Part shown: positions 16,442 to 26,060 of the stretch, piece by piece
Layout: every line of letters starts with the position of its first letter
How positions within the stretch are numbered: position 1 is the first letter of the stretch
Assembly (NCBI GenBank): GCA_048267245.1
Contig: JBLWXV010000001.1
Coordinates: 2,232,001 to 2,296,000, forward strand
Direction: 5' to 3'
DNA length: 64,000 nucleotides
Source: JBLWXV01 sp048267245
Lineage (GTDB): Bacteria > Bdellovibrionota > Bacteriovoracia > Bacteriovoracales > Bacteriovoracaceae
Translations under genes and position numbers: made by a program
The notes under the pieces: model-generated
Database searches by the model: none
What the model saw: the letters and a program-made list of their open reading frames with translations, nothing else
Told to the model about the DNA's origin: nothing

Positions 16442-17083
16442 CTAACCTCTTGCTAGCAAGGGGGCACTCAATCCAAAGCCGATAGATTCTTCCCATAGAT
16501 TATCGTGTTCCCGAGAAAAAGTAAAAAGTTTACGTCTGGGACTCCAACCATTGGGCGTGTTCTCAAAAAGTGTTATCGAGTCGGCCTTGAGTGAAAATTC
16601 ATCGGGAAATTCTGAACGGGCCGTCTCTACCGCAGCTTCAGTTAAAAAGGGATCACTAAAGCGACCTATCGGCAGGAACACGCGGTCAGTGAGAGTGGTG
16701 TAATCGCCCTTATATTCTTTGCGCTTTTTAAAGTGTGCTCCTTCATCAAGAAGAATTTCAAAGAGCGACTCGGAACAGTGAATGAGGTCAATGGGCATGT
16801 GAGGGAGTAAGAAGAGTGTCGACTTGCGGCCGTTGGTGAAATCAATTCCAGAGAAATTAACCTCACTCACGGCAAAGAGATCTTGCATGTAATTATCAAT
16901 CTCATCAGTAAGTGTCGCCCCAAGCTTTGAGAGACTCGGGCGCGCCAGACGAAAAGGCGGCAAGAGCGACAAATGCAGTGAAGGGCCCTTCCAGTACTTG
17001 CTGTCAAATCGCCGACGAAATGAATCAATTTTTTGATAAGATAGAGAATCGGTAGAGAATGTTAAGGCAATGAAGAAAGTCAC
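16442..17083 (-). CDS. 2H phosphoesterase-like (LigT/2'-5' RNA ligase-like) protein
   Basis: A 213-residue protein if started at GTG 17083, which has AAGGATGGG at good spacing and gives the N-terminus MTFFIALTF, like the FIAL start of LigT/2H proteins. The first 2H motif is present as LHLSLLPPF (near residue 45). The second position, where H-x-T is expected before a GRF, reads FLPIGRF, so the second His/Thr pair is lost. In-frame ATG 17092 and TTG 17128 are alternatives. The protein may bind rather than cleave a phosphodiester, or the family call may be wrong. Confidence 0.55.
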   Translation of the reverse strand: MTFFIALTFSTDSLSYQKIDSFRRRFDSKYWKGPSLHLSLLPPFRLARPSLSKLGATLTDEIDNYMQDLFAVSEVNFSGIDFTNGRKSTLFLLPHMPIDLIHCSESLFEILLDEGAHFKKRKEYKGDYTTLTDRVFLPIGRFSDPFLTEAAVETARSEFPDEFSLKADSITLFENTPNGWSPRRKLFTFSREHDNLWEESIGFGLSAPLLARG

Positions 17084-17223
17084 TTTACCCATCCTTGGTA
17101 AGTGTTTTCGTTCTTTTAAGGGTAACAAAAAAGCTCGGTTGGAGTCTAGAGAAAATAAACTAAGAATTAAAACCTATTGAAATCATGATATTGAACTAGA
17201 TAAAGAATACCCGACAACGAAAC

Positions 17224-18417
17224 TTATGCCGCCAGCGGGCCACTCTCATCGCTTGAATCATCGATCCCGGCCACTAACCAGCACAACTCTCCAGCGCTCT
17301 TCCAGTAATGGCCTTCAAAACTAAAGTGGAAATGACCACCGCTGCGCTCACAGATCTGTGCCATAGAGACAAGACCCATGCCAGAGTCTCTAGAGCTTCC
17401 AGTGATCACATCTCCAAGTTTAACTTCTAGGTCGTTTGAAGCTTGGGATACGCCGGTGAGATTATTTCTCACACTAAAAGAAAGTCCAGAGGCCAGACCA
17501 GTAAAGTAGAATTCAATGTGATCAGAACCTGACTCTGAAATATTTTTTACAATATTGAGCATGAGTCTTCTAAAGTCAGCTCTTGGCAAATGAAAGTGTT
17601 GCCAGGCCCCGACACTTTCAAGAAGGCCGTCGTGCTTTATTTCAATGCGAAGATTATCTCTACTGAGATAGCTCTTGAGCATCAATTTCAATTCACTCAC
17701 ACACTCTGCATAACTTGCACTCGAAGATTCCTTAGTGAGGCTTCTATGATCAAGGCCATGATGACCTTCACTATGGGCGCGAACCATCTGTCCTAGTGAC
17801 TTCACCATCGCCTTCATCTCTTTTGGGTCTAATTCTTTATGGGCGTCGATATAGAGGCCCAACCCATGAATCTCGCCAGTCAAATCGTGTAGGAACAGAC
17901 GCTCCTCACTGCCCTTGTCATCTTGATAGTGCCAGACACTCATGGGCCCAAAATTCATCACAAAGAGCGACAGCACAAGAAAAACATCAATACTTGTGAG
18001 ATCCATGCTCTGCCTTGAAAGCGCAAGCACACTAATCACTCCAATAAGAGAGCCAATGAGAAGATAAGACTTCAAGCGCTCAGAAGCACTCACCCTAAGC
18101 CCCATGAGAACCATGGTTGGAATCAAGGCGAGGTAGGAAAAAGTTCCGGTATCAAAAGAGAGAGCTATCATCGACATAGGTGCGGCAAGAAAGAGAAAGT
18201 TAAATTCCTTGCGATCAACAACCATGGAGAGCGTGTCTCGACACTCGCGCCAGTAGAAGTAAATTCCATAGAGAAAGCCTAGGGCCCAGAAACTTGGCTG
18301 TTTGTATGAGAGGATATTTTCAAGACAGAGAAAAACGGCGCTCAGAAGAAGTCCATCTAAGTAGACGGACCATCCGTAATCTTTTAGAGCGCCTGTGAAG
18401 TTTCTCTTTGGTGCCAC
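17224..18417 (-). CDS. Membrane histidine kinase
   Basis: A 397-residue sensor kinase. About six hydrophobic helices occupy residues 15-165 with no periplasmic domain of note. Then comes LFLHDLTGEIHGLG (near 178), with the HD of a phospho-acceptor helix, followed by an ATP-binding domain: N-box NIVKNISES and G-box SGMGLVSMAQI. The D-box region is poorly conserved. The start is GTG 18417 with AGAGAGG before it. No response regulator is adjacent. The ligand is unknown; the compact membrane domain suggests sensing within the membrane. Confidence 0.8.
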   Translation of the reverse strand: MAPKRNFTGALKDYGWSVYLDGLLLSAVFLCLENILSYKQPSFWALGFLYGIYFYWRECRDTLSMVVDRKEFNFLFLAAPMSMIALSFDTGTFSYLALIPTMVLMGLRVSASERLKSYLLIGSLIGVISVLALSRQSMDLTSIDVFLVLSLFVMNFGPMSVWHYQDDKGSEERLFLHDLTGEIHGLGLYIDAHKELDPKEMKAMVKSLGQMVRAHSEGHHGLDHRSLTKESSSASYAECVSELKLMLKSYLSRDNLRIEIKHDGLLESVGAWQHFHLPRADFRRLMLNIVKNISESGSDHIEFYFTGLASGLSFSVRNNLTGVSQASNDLEVKLGDVITGSSRDSGMGLVSMAQICERSGGHFHFSFEGHYWKSAGELCWLVAGIDDSSDESGPLAA

Positions 18418-18467
18418 AATTCCTCTCTCAAAACACTGCGGTCATTGAGAGAGGAAGCTGAAGTGGA

Positions 18468-19748
18468 CTATCTTACCGGAGTGTAGATGGCCTCACTTCC
18501 AAGCGCCTCTTCGATGCGCAGAAGTTGGTTGTACTTTTCCAAACGATCAGAGCGCGAAGCTGAGCCCGTTTTGATGTGACCCGCAGCACTTGCTACCGAG
18601 AGATCAGCAATAAAGGCGTCGCCTGTTTCGCCTGAGCGATGGCTGATGATGGCCTTGAAGTTATTTTTATAAGCGAGCTCTAGAGTTTCAAAAGTCTCAG
18701 TCAAACTTCCAATTTGATTAACTTTGATCAAAATGGCGTTGGCCTGTTTCTTTTCAATACCCTCGGCAAGAATCTTCTTATTCGTCACAAAGAGATCATC
18801 GCCAACTAGAACCAGCTTATTTCCAAGGGCCTTTGTGAGTTCACTCCAGCCGGCAAAGTCAGCTTCTGCAAGTCCATCTTCAATAGAATAGATCGGATAT
18901 TTACTGGCCAAGCTTGAGTAGTACTCAATCATCTGAGCAGTTGAGTAAGGTTTGTCCCCCATGGTGTAAGTGCCATCTTTGAAGAACTCACTGGCAGCGG
19001 CGTCTAGGGAGAGAGAGATATCAACACCAGGCTTATACCCGGCCTTTTCAATTGCCTTTAGGATGCATTCAATCGCCTCTTCGTGAGAAGAGAGATTGGG
19101 AGCAAATCCACCTTCATCCCCCACGTTTGTGGAGTGGCCCATGCCTGAGAGAACACCCTTGAGTGTGTGAAAGACTTCCACTCCAGCGCGAAGGTTCTCA
19201 CTAAAGCTCTTCTTCATATGGGGAACGATCATAAATTCTTGAATGTCGAGATTATTTGAGGCGTGAGCGCCACCATTGATAATATTCATCAGAGGGTTGG
19301 GTAGCGAGAGCTTGCCCGCGCCCATGGGAACTTTTAATTCCTGATGAAGATAGGCGTAGAGATCCTTGCCAGTGGCCATTGCGCCCGCGCGCGCGGCGGC
19401 CATTGAAACCGCGAGGATTGAGTTCGCGCCGAGATTGCTCTTATACTCAGTCCCATCGAGCTCAAGCATAGCAAGATCGAGTCCGCGCTGATCAGTGACT
19501 TCGCGGCCAATGACGACCTTTGAAATTTTATCGTTAACATTGGCAACTGCCGAGAGCACACCCTTTCCAAGATAGACTGACTTATTGCCATCTCTCATTT
19601 CGAGAGCTTCGCGCGAACCAGTTGAAGCACCTGAAGGCACACTGGCGCGAGCGAGGTGACCACCATCGGTGAGAAGATCAACTTCCACAGTGGGGTTGCC
19701 GCGTGAATCTAGAACTTGTCTTGCGTGAACTGACTTAATCTTTGCCAT
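18468..19748 (-). CDS. eno: Enolase
   Basis: Enolase interconverts 2-phosphoglycerate and phosphoenolpyruvate in glycolysis. The 426-residue length is standard. Signature segments include PSGASTGSREALEMRD near residue 38, GGAHASNNLDIQEFM near 155, the magnesium ligand region SIEDGLAE, GDDLFVTN, and the loop SHRSGETGDAFIAD. The start ATG has AAGGAAG upstream. It is transcribed leftward, ahead of the histidine kinase gene with a 50-base gap. Confidence 0.98.
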   Translation of the reverse strand: MAKIKSVHARQVLDSRGNPTVEVDLLTDGGHLARASVPSGASTGSREALEMRDGNKSVYLGKGVLSAVANVNDKISKVVIGREVTDQRGLDLAMLELDGTEYKSNLGANSILAVSMAAARAGAMATGKDLYAYLHQELKVPMGAGKLSLPNPLMNIINGGAHASNNLDIQEFMIVPHMKKSFSENLRAGVEVFHTLKGVLSGMGHSTNVGDEGGFAPNLSSHEEAIECILKAIEKAGYKPGVDISLSLDAAASEFFKDGTYTMGDKPYSTAQMIEYYSSLASKYPIYSIEDGLAEADFAGWSELTKALGNKLVLVGDDLFVTNKKILAEGIEKKQANAILIKVNQIGSLTETFETLELAYKNNFKAIISHRSGETGDAFIADLSVASAAGHIKTGSASRSDRLEKYNQLLRIEEALGSEAIYTPVR

Positions 19749-19837
19749 GATTCTTCCTTTGAATATTTTGAGCGGATTTTAAACAAGAGCAGTATGGCCA
19801 AAAGTTCGGGGCCTTACAACGTGTGGAGCACAAGAAA

Positions 19838-20662
19838 TTATCTTAATTGCTTTGCATCACTCAGTGGGCGCGAGGTCCACTCACCGAGCTTGGTCGAGTA
19901 GAAATCATAGTGGGTTGGCTCGGCTAGATCGGGTCGGTACTTTGCACTCATCAAATCGGACACCCTTCTGGCCACATGCTCACAGGGAGAGAGCGCACTC
20001 ACCCCAAGAAAGGACTCTATCTCGCTTCTAACCAGTGGGTAGTGGGTGCAGCCAAGAATGACGTGGGTAATGTCGCGCTCTTTTAAACCCATAAGATCGT
20101 CTTGCAAGGCCTGACCCACGGAGCTTTCACTCAGACTCACATCAACGAGACCCTCTAGCTTTTGCACATAGGTCTTTTCAATCGCCCGGGCCAGTGTGGG
20201 ACACGGCCAGACAAGACTTCTAGAACTTGGGTCACATTTCTTTACTAGATTTTGAAAGCGCTGGGACTTGGCGGTAGAAACTGTGCACAAAATGGCGGGC
20301 TTCGCCTCTTCGGGCAAGCCTTTATTAAGAGCATTTACATAGGGCTCGACCCCAACAAATGGTATTTGATATCGGGCCCTCATCTCATCAATGGCCCCGG
20401 CCGTGAGCGTATTGCACGCAACCACAATCAAATCACAGCCGCGCGAGATGAGAAGATCGGCAATTACAAATGCTCGCTCAATCAGGGTTTCCTGATCTAG
20501 CCCCCCATAAGGGGCAAAGAGATCATCGGCCACATAGCTAAAGCGCGCCGACTTGAGAGTGAGTGTCAGCGGACGCAAAATTGAGAGGCCACCCAGACCG
20601 GAGTCACAGATTCCAATATGAAGCGGCGAGATGTCCTGAATATTGGGTGGTTGTGTCATCAT
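19838..20662 (-). CDS. murI: Glutamate racemase
   Basis: MurI makes D-glutamate for peptidoglycan. In the 274-residue protein the N-terminal IGICDSGLGGLSIL matches the family, and the two catalytic cysteines are Cys83 (VVACNTLTAG) and Cys205 (ILGCTHYPL). DDLFAPYGG is also typical. Two adjacent ATG codons (20662 and 20659) could start it. It is divergent from the thioesterase gene at 20731. Confidence 0.97.
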   Translation of the reverse strand: MMTQPPNIQDISPLHIGICDSGLGGLSILRPLTLTLKSARFSYVADDLFAPYGGLDQETLIERAFVIADLLISRGCDLIVVACNTLTAGAIDEMRARYQIPFVGVEPYVNALNKGLPEEAKPAILCTVSTAKSQRFQNLVKKCDPSSRSLVWPCPTLARAIEKTYVQKLEGLVDVSLSESSVGQALQDDLMGLKERDITHVILGCTHYPLVRSEIESFLGVSALSPCEHVARRVSDLMSAKYRPDLAEPTHYDFYSTKLGEWTSRPLSDAKQLR

Positions 20663-20730
20663 TTCAACTTGTTAGCTTTTGCACTCTTAGGTACAGTGAA
20701 TGCTCTATTGTGCCACAGGAGCAAACGTAG

Positions 20731-21177
20731 ATGGCAAGAGTTAAATTTGCTCTTCCGAGTGAGATTCACGTCTTTCAATGTTCGCTAGAAATTCGAGTGA
20801 GTGATCTCAATTACGGGGCGCATCTGGGCAATGACCGCGTACTAACCCTCTGCCATGAAGCGCGAGTGAAGTGGCTGACAAGTCTTGGCCTTGGGGAAAT
20901 CAATCCCGATGGCACTGGACTCATCATGGCCGATGCCATGATCATGTATCAAGGAGAGGGTTTTCTAGGAGATCTGCTCACAATTGACATTTACAATAGC
21001 GAATTTAGTGAAAGATCCTTTGATCTCTACTACCAAATCACTCGAGTCAAAGATCAAAGACCAATTGCTCGCGCTAAGAGCGCTATGCTCTTCTTTGACT
21101 ACAACGAACGCAAACTCCACCGCGCCAGTGAAGACCTCGCTGAAAAACTCACCCGCCGCTTGAATGAGGTCAACTAA
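20731..21177 (+). CDS. Hotdog-fold acyl-CoA thioesterase
   Basis: A 148-residue protein of the 4-hydroxybenzoyl-CoA thioesterase/YbgC type. The N-terminal half has the family pattern: IRVSDLNYGAHLGNDRVLTLCHEARVKWL, with Asp followed by Asn-Tyr-Gly, then the hotdog helix. It would hydrolyse an acyl-CoA in the cytoplasm; the substrate is not clear. Its stop overlaps the start of the next gene by one base (TAATG), so the two are coupled. Confidence 0.85.
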   Translation: MARVKFALPSEIHVFQCSLEIRVSDLNYGAHLGNDRVLTLCHEARVKWLTSLGLGEINPDGTGLIMADAMIMYQGEGFLGDLLTIDIYNSEFSERSFDLYYQITRVKDQRPIARAKSAMLFFDYNERKLHRASEDLAEKLTRRLNEVN

Positions 21178-21971
21178 TGTTTTCAAAGATTGTGCGAGCT
21201 TTTAGTCGCAAAAAAGTCTGGGAACAGGTCTTTCTTCTTCAGCAGCAAGATGAACTAACCCTTGCCTGGGACTCACTACACTTTGCGGTCAACCCCAAGG
21301 GCTTGATCGAAGCAGGAGACTGGGCGCCACCGGTTCGCTTCTTTGAATACTCTCCAAGGAAAAATCCTCAAACAAAGTGGCAATGGATTGGAAGTAAGAA
21401 ACAAAAGAGCAATCTCTTAAAATCCACACAGGGAGAATTTGAACTCTCCTCAAAAGAAGCTCTAAGCGAAATGCTCAATTGGAACGCTCTCACGGGCTCA
21501 CTGATTCTTGAAGGGCTTAGAACTTTAAGTGCCCCCTTTCAAAAGGAAAAGCTAGATCTCGCAAGTATAAGGCAGGCAGAAGAAAACAAGGCACTTGAGT
21601 GGATGCGGGTGAGCTTTGATCTTTTAAAGAAGGCAATCACCAATTGCCCCAACGAATTTAATCCCAAGCGCGATCAAACGCTCTTTTCTCAGTCCGTGCT
21701 CTTTTGGCACGAGCACAGTGAGGGATCGAGCCTAGCGCGCATGCGAGTGATTGCCTTCAATTTGGATATCACTCTGCACCCCTACCCCATCGTAATCGAA
21801 GAGCGCGAGGTCTGGGCGCTGGGTGTAATTATCTACAACCATAAAGACTCTCAGGCACAGGAGCCCTCTCTAAGTGCTACATTTATCTATCAACCGCGAT
21901 TGGCCATTGACTTAGTGGCCACAATCCTAGAGACATCAAAACAGCATTTTTACTGGCCCCTAGAGGGCTGA
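21177..21971 (+). CDS. Hypothetical protein coupled to thioesterase
   Basis: A 264-residue protein with no family recognised. It has no signal peptide or membrane helix, is rich in Trp (for example DWAPP, KWQWIGSK, NWNAL), and looks soluble. It begins directly at the stop of the thioesterase and ends 16 bases before the carbonic anhydrase gene, so all three probably share a transcript. The codon use is like that of the neighbours. Confidence 0.65.
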   Translation: MFSKIVRAFSRKKVWEQVFLLQQQDELTLAWDSLHFAVNPKGLIEAGDWAPPVRFFEYSPRKNPQTKWQWIGSKKQKSNLLKSTQGEFELSSKEALSEMLNWNALTGSLILEGLRTLSAPFQKEKLDLASIRQAEENKALEWMRVSFDLLKKAITNCPNEFNPKRDQTLFSQSVLFWHEHSEGSSLARMRVIAFNLDITLHPYPIVIEEREVWALGVIIYNHKDSQAQEPSLSATFIYQPRLAIDLVATILETSKQHFYWPLEG

Positions 21972-21987
21972 TAAATACGAGGAAATT

Positions 21988-22620
21988 ATGAAAAATATCA
22001 CTTCACTATTAGACAGAAACAAAGTTTGGGCCGAGCGCGTATTAAAGAGCGATCCCGATTTCTTTAATCGCCTCTCTACTCAGCAATCGCCCAAAATTCT
22101 CTGGATAGGCTGTTCAGATAGTCGCGTTCCCGCCACACAAATATGTGATCTCGATCCAGGTGAAATGTTCGTCCACCGCAATGTCGCCAACCTCGTCATC
22201 CACACAGACTTTAGTTGTCTCTCAGTTGTTCAATATGCCATTGAAGTTCTCAAGGTTACCGACATTATTGTCTGTGGCCACTATGGTTGTGGGGGCGTAA
22301 AGGCGGCGATTGAAAATACATCACTTGGCTTGATTGATAACTGGCTCAGAAATATCAAGGACGTCTATCAGAAGAATGTGAAGGAAATGAATCGCCTCAA
22401 AGATGAACCCCAAAAGCAATTTGATCGCCTCTGTGAACTCAACGTTGAGGCGCAAGTGGCAAACCTCTGTCGCACTACTCTCGTGCAGGATGCTTGGAAC
22501 CGCGGTCAGAAATTAAGTATTCACGGTCTCATCTACGGGCTCAAAGATGGCCATATCACAGACCTCGGCATTCACTTTACCTCTAAGGAGCAAGTAACCG
22601 AGGTCTTTAGAATCGAATAG
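21988..22620 (+). CDS. can: Beta-class carbonic anhydrase
   Basis: It converts carbon dioxide and water to bicarbonate. The 210-residue protein has all zinc ligands and the activating pair of the beta class: Cys42, Asp44 and Arg46 (GCSDSRVP), His98 and Cys101 (GHYGCGGV). No signal peptide, so it is cytoplasmic. GAGGAAATT precedes the ATG. The stop codon is immediately followed by the stop of the convergent gene with no gap. Confidence 0.96.
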   Translation: MKNITSLLDRNKVWAERVLKSDPDFFNRLSTQQSPKILWIGCSDSRVPATQICDLDPGEMFVHRNVANLVIHTDFSCLSVVQYAIEVLKVTDIIVCGHYGCGGVKAAIENTSLGLIDNWLRNIKDVYQKNVKEMNRLKDEPQKQFDRLCELNVEAQVANLCRTTLVQDAWNRGQKLSIHGLIYGLKDGHITDLGIHFTSKEQVTEVFRIE

Positions 22621-23214
22621 TTATTCTCTAACAGTGATGGAGAGGTAGTCGCTTCTTAGGCCGTATCTGAAGCTCACGCGATCAGTGCGGCTGCGCTCTC
22701 CAGCTCTAAGTCTTGGGGCGCGGTAATTGCCATTAAAGACAGACCCATAAGTCGCACTCCAATTTCCCTGGCGGGTGATATCAACCGCGCGACCACTAAA
22801 ATATCCTTGCGCGCGTAGATATGCACTCGAGCCCGAGCGAACGTAGGTGCTACCAGAAATTCGAATGTAGTCAGGGGTATAATCCACGCGAACCGATCGC
22901 GTGGTGTGGTATGTCTGACCTTCGTGGTTGTAACTTACAGAGACACTCTCATAACCAGCTGTCCCTCCGCCAAAACTTGGAAGGTCAAAAACAAAGCGAC
23001 CTGAATAGCCTCCATTGCTCGCGCCAGTAGCTCTAAAGACAGCATCGGCCGTGACGTCAAAGGACTGGCCATTGTCGTCAGTAAAAATAGCGCCAAATTG
23101 GTGAGCTCGGTACACTCTCACTCCATTGTAATTAGTGAGGTCTATAGAGGCCGCCATGACCTGCGAGAGGGTCGCTAGTAGCAGACCAAGCATGAAGAAA
23201 TAAAGCGTTTTCAT
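22621..23214 (-). CDS. Exported beta-rich protein
   Basis: A 197-residue protein with a clear signal peptide (LYFFMLGLLLATLSQVMAA). The mature part is beta-rich and rich in Tyr, Arg, Ser and Gly, and seems to hold two Ig-like units: one up to about residue 105 and another around SGSSAYLRAQGYFSGRAVDITRQGNWS, which resembles bacterial Ig-like (BIG2-type) folds. No cysteines in the mature part. It stands alone, tail to tail with the carbonic anhydrase gene. Function unknown; possibly cell-surface structural. Confidence 0.68.
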   Translation of the reverse strand: MKTLYFFMLGLLLATLSQVMAASIDLTNYNGVRVYRAHQFGAIFTDDNGQSFDVTADAVFRATGASNGGYSGRFVFDLPSFGGGTAGYESVSVSYNHEGQTYHTTRSVRVDYTPDYIRISGSTYVRSGSSAYLRAQGYFSGRAVDITRQGNWSATYGSVFNGNYRAPRLRAGERSRTDRVSFRYGLRSDYLSITVRE

Positions 23215-23446
23215 GAGAACTCCTTTTCAAAAAAACTTAAAATCTTGAACTTATTCAGGGTTTCACGGACGTGCAGGGTCTGACAAGAATCGAGAAAAAC
23301 GACCTAAATCACTGTTTTCACTGGATTCGCCACAAGTTTAGACACCAGGGCCTAGCCCCTATCCTTTTTACAATTCAAGTAAAATGACTTACGCATTGCG
23401 CTAATATCTAGCCTTAAGCTTGTTTAGTTTTGTTAGGAGGATTCTC

Positions 23447-24496
23447 GTGGCCAATTCAAAGATCAATCTAGGGCGCGCGCTCATTGCCGCTGGCCTGGTC
23501 ATCAGCACGGCACCCTTTTCAAGTGCCTTCGCCAAGGTTTCGCTCTCAGAAATTCGCGAAGACTTAACATTTGGGATTGATGGTGAAATTAACACCAATG
23601 CTGGCTACTCCTCAGTCTCAAATGACAATTACAATCTCGACGACTCCTTTGTTTCTCTCTCAGTGGGATGGAAGGATAAAGTTAAGTTAGTTGTCAGTGC
23701 AAAAATCCAAGAATTTTTAAAAGCAAATAATGTTGAATTCAATGACGATTTTGAATTTGCTGAATTTATCCGCGATGCTTATATCGAAATTCGCGAAGTG
23801 GCCGGCTCTCCAGTAGCAGTTGTTATCGGAAAACAACCGATGTCATTTGGTCAAAACGTTCAGCTCATGCCAATTTTTAACAATAACCCTATGTCCGAAC
23901 TTCAAGAAATTGATGAAGTCTTTGGTTTTACAGTTGATCTCACAGAAGGGCTCTTTGGTCTCTTTGACCGCGTTGAGCTCTCAGTATTTGAAACTGAGCG
24001 TGGAGATCTTGAAATTGGAAGAATTGATGGCGCTTCAGTTCGCGTTTCAAAAATGCTTACTGACCAGTGGCTCCTGACTCTAAGTCACGCTGAAATCGGA
24101 AATAATCACCTTTCAAGTGGTCAAGAAAGACGCACTAGTATTGGTCTCATCGGTGAAACCACTGACGGCTATGTCGTTGGATGGGCCGAGGCAATGTACT
24201 TTACTAATAACCCAAGATATGAAAACTCAAACTTTGGTCTAACTGGCGGCATCATGGTTCGCGTTCACCGCACGACAAATGTTGTGGTTGAAGGCACATG
24301 GATTAGCAAGGAACTCTATGAAGTTGCCCTTGGCGCTAATGTTGCCCTGACAGAAAACCTCACTATGGGCCCAGAGATTCGTTACAGAAATAGTGAGGCT
24401 AACGGAGGCGAAGTAATCTTTGGGGTGAATGTGCGCTACACATTTGGCAATACCGGCACTCCAAGAAATGAAGACTATCTCTTTGATGACGAATAA
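23447..24496 (+). CDS. Outer-membrane barrel (porin-like) protein
   Basis: A 349-residue protein started at GTG 23447, where AGGAGG lies six bases upstream; a longer frame from TTG 23420 would read through that site. The N-terminus has a long signal peptide (RALIAAGLVISTAPFSSAFA). The body is a series of amphipathic strands, with a phosphate-selective-porin-like flavour (AYIEIREVAGSPVAVVIGKQPMSFGQN) and late strands such as GPEIRYRNSEANGGEVIFGVNVRYTFG; an acidic tail follows. It is 18 bases before the next gene start and the two are likely co-transcribed. Confidence 0.75.
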   Translation: MANSKINLGRALIAAGLVISTAPFSSAFAKVSLSEIREDLTFGIDGEINTNAGYSSVSNDNYNLDDSFVSLSVGWKDKVKLVVSAKIQEFLKANNVEFNDDFEFAEFIRDAYIEIREVAGSPVAVVIGKQPMSFGQNVQLMPIFNNNPMSELQEIDEVFGFTVDLTEGLFGLFDRVELSVFETERGDLEIGRIDGASVRVSKMLTDQWLLTLSHAEIGNNHLSSGQERRTSIGLIGETTDGYVVGWAEAMYFTNNPRYENSNFGLTGGIMVRVHRTTNVVVEGTWISKELYEVALGANVALTENLTMGPEIRYRNSEANGGEVIFGVNVRYTFGNTGTPRNEDYLFDDE

Positions 24497-24514
24497 GAAA
24501 TGAGGCCCACTGTG

Positions 24515-25969
24515 ATGAATAAAATTAGCAAATTTACCACTGTTGCGACCCTTGCCGCTTGCATTGGACCAATGAGCGCCAAAGCAGAGTTCAAAGGTAT
24601 TTGGATGGCCGGTGGATCTGAACAGCGAGTAGTCACAAATTATGACGTGGGCCAATACGCCAAGAAGTATATTATTAGCGACAAAGTTAAAATGGGTCTC
24701 TTTAAAAGTACCGGTGAGGATTTTGAAGCTTACGAAGAAAAGCTAGATGAACTTGCAGATAAACTCTATGAAGAAACCCTTAACCGAATGATCTATCAGC
24801 GCTACATTGAAACCTTTGCAAGCTTTTCTCAAAAAAAGGGAGAGCGTCTCTACTTTAAAACAACAAGTAGAGAATATAATGATCGTGTCCAATCAGAGAT
24901 AAAGAAATATCTTTCAAAATTTGGTGGTCAGAAAAACCAAACAGAAGCCTTTGGAGCGTTCTTACAAGAGCAAGGATATCCTCATAAGCAGGGTGAAACG
25001 TCGCTTGAGACCTATAGGAATTGGGAAGATGAACTGCGCTTTAAGATCAAAGAAGATTTTAGAGTAAAGAACGTCAACAACGCCGAATATGGCATTGCCC
25101 TTTCAGACTACCCCAATAAATACAGAAATCCTGAATCAGATATCATGGCGGTTTCAAACTACCAAGATAAGCATAGAAAGGGATGGAGCAAGATCGCAGG
25201 CCAAACAATGAGTCGCCAAGATTTTGAAGTGAAGTCTAGGGGTTTGAACCCTGTAGTTGTTGACGCAAAAATTGTGGGCCTAACCTCTTCTGTGGAAGAA
25301 ATTAAGGCCAATGGCTTTCTTGCCCAGTCAGCAAAATTCATTAGTACTTCATTTAGCAATAAGAGTATTTCTGGCCCGGTTGAAAAAGCTAGCGAGTATA
25401 TCGAACTTGCAAGTGAACTCTCTGAGCAGAAGTCTGTGGAAGAGTTAAAAGAATCGCGCGAAAAAGAGCTTAAGCAATATATGTCTGGTTCGAGAAGATC
25501 TTCTCTTGTACTTGCAAGGCTCTTTGATCTTGCCATTGAACTAGGTCAGAGAGAACCAAAGAATATAGCGGGGGCGCAAGCAAACGCCCTAGATCTTCTA
25601 AGCAGTCCTTTAAAGATTGAAAAAGCCCTCAAACAAGCAGCGGGAAGTCTCTCAGTGACAGAGGCGCTTACAGCGGATCTTAATAAGGGTGATTCGGCCG
25701 AAGAAGCGCTCCTTATAGAGATCGTAAAAAATAGTTTAGAAGAAGTTATCAATCGCTCTGATATCAAAGTCGTGGCAAATTTAAAAAAGAGCCTCTCTGT
25801 AAAAGAATATGATCAGGTTAAGGCTACAGTTCAATCTGACTTCTACGCCGAGGTCCTCTCACACTTTAGAAGAGGCCACGTTTATCGCTACGCTCACTTC
25901 CTAAAGCGCAATATCGATGGCCGCGCAAACGAGTCAGGCGAGGAAGTTCTGTCAAAGATTCTACCTTAG
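24515..25969 (+). CDS. Exported SurA-N-like periplasmic protein
   Basis: A 484-residue exported protein (signal peptide FTTVATLAACIGPMSAKA; ATG 24515 preferred over ATG 24500 because of GAGG nine bases upstream). The mature start SEQRVVTNYDVGQYAKKYI and the helices after it (EETLNRMIYQRYIE) resemble the N-terminal chaperone region of SurA-type foldases, but no rotamase domain is visible. The second half is helical and charged. Its position behind a barrel-protein gene would suit a role in barrel assembly, which is an inference. Confidence 0.6.
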   Translation: MNKISKFTTVATLAACIGPMSAKAEFKGIWMAGGSEQRVVTNYDVGQYAKKYIISDKVKMGLFKSTGEDFEAYEEKLDELADKLYEETLNRMIYQRYIETFASFSQKKGERLYFKTTSREYNDRVQSEIKKYLSKFGGQKNQTEAFGAFLQEQGYPHKQGETSLETYRNWEDELRFKIKEDFRVKNVNNAEYGIALSDYPNKYRNPESDIMAVSNYQDKHRKGWSKIAGQTMSRQDFEVKSRGLNPVVVDAKIVGLTSSVEEIKANGFLAQSAKFISTSFSNKSISGPVEKASEYIELASELSEQKSVEELKESREKELKQYMSGSRRSSLVLARLFDLAIELGQREPKNIAGAQANALDLLSSPLKIEKALKQAAGSLSVTEALTADLNKGDSAEEALLIEIVKNSLEEVINRSDIKVVANLKKSLSVKEYDQVKATVQSDFYAEVLSHFRRGHVYRYAHFLKRNIDGRANESGEEVLSKILP

Positions 25970-26060
25970 AGAATGGCCGTGCAATAAAATGCGCTCTGAT
26001 GTTTAACTAAAGTCTTTTAGTCATTTGAATCTTGCGCTCTCGTCCCCTAAGATGAGAGCG

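Noticed and set aside
23389..23402. TTACGCATTGCGC upstream of the barrel-protein gene, resembling the lexA repeats
   Set aside because: The two half-sites are 7 bases apart instead of 11 and there is only one pair, so a LexA site is not supported.
23420..23446. Longer start for the barrel protein at TTG 23420
   Set aside because: The extension reads through the AGGAGG ribosome site and blurs the signal peptide; GTG 23447 fits better.
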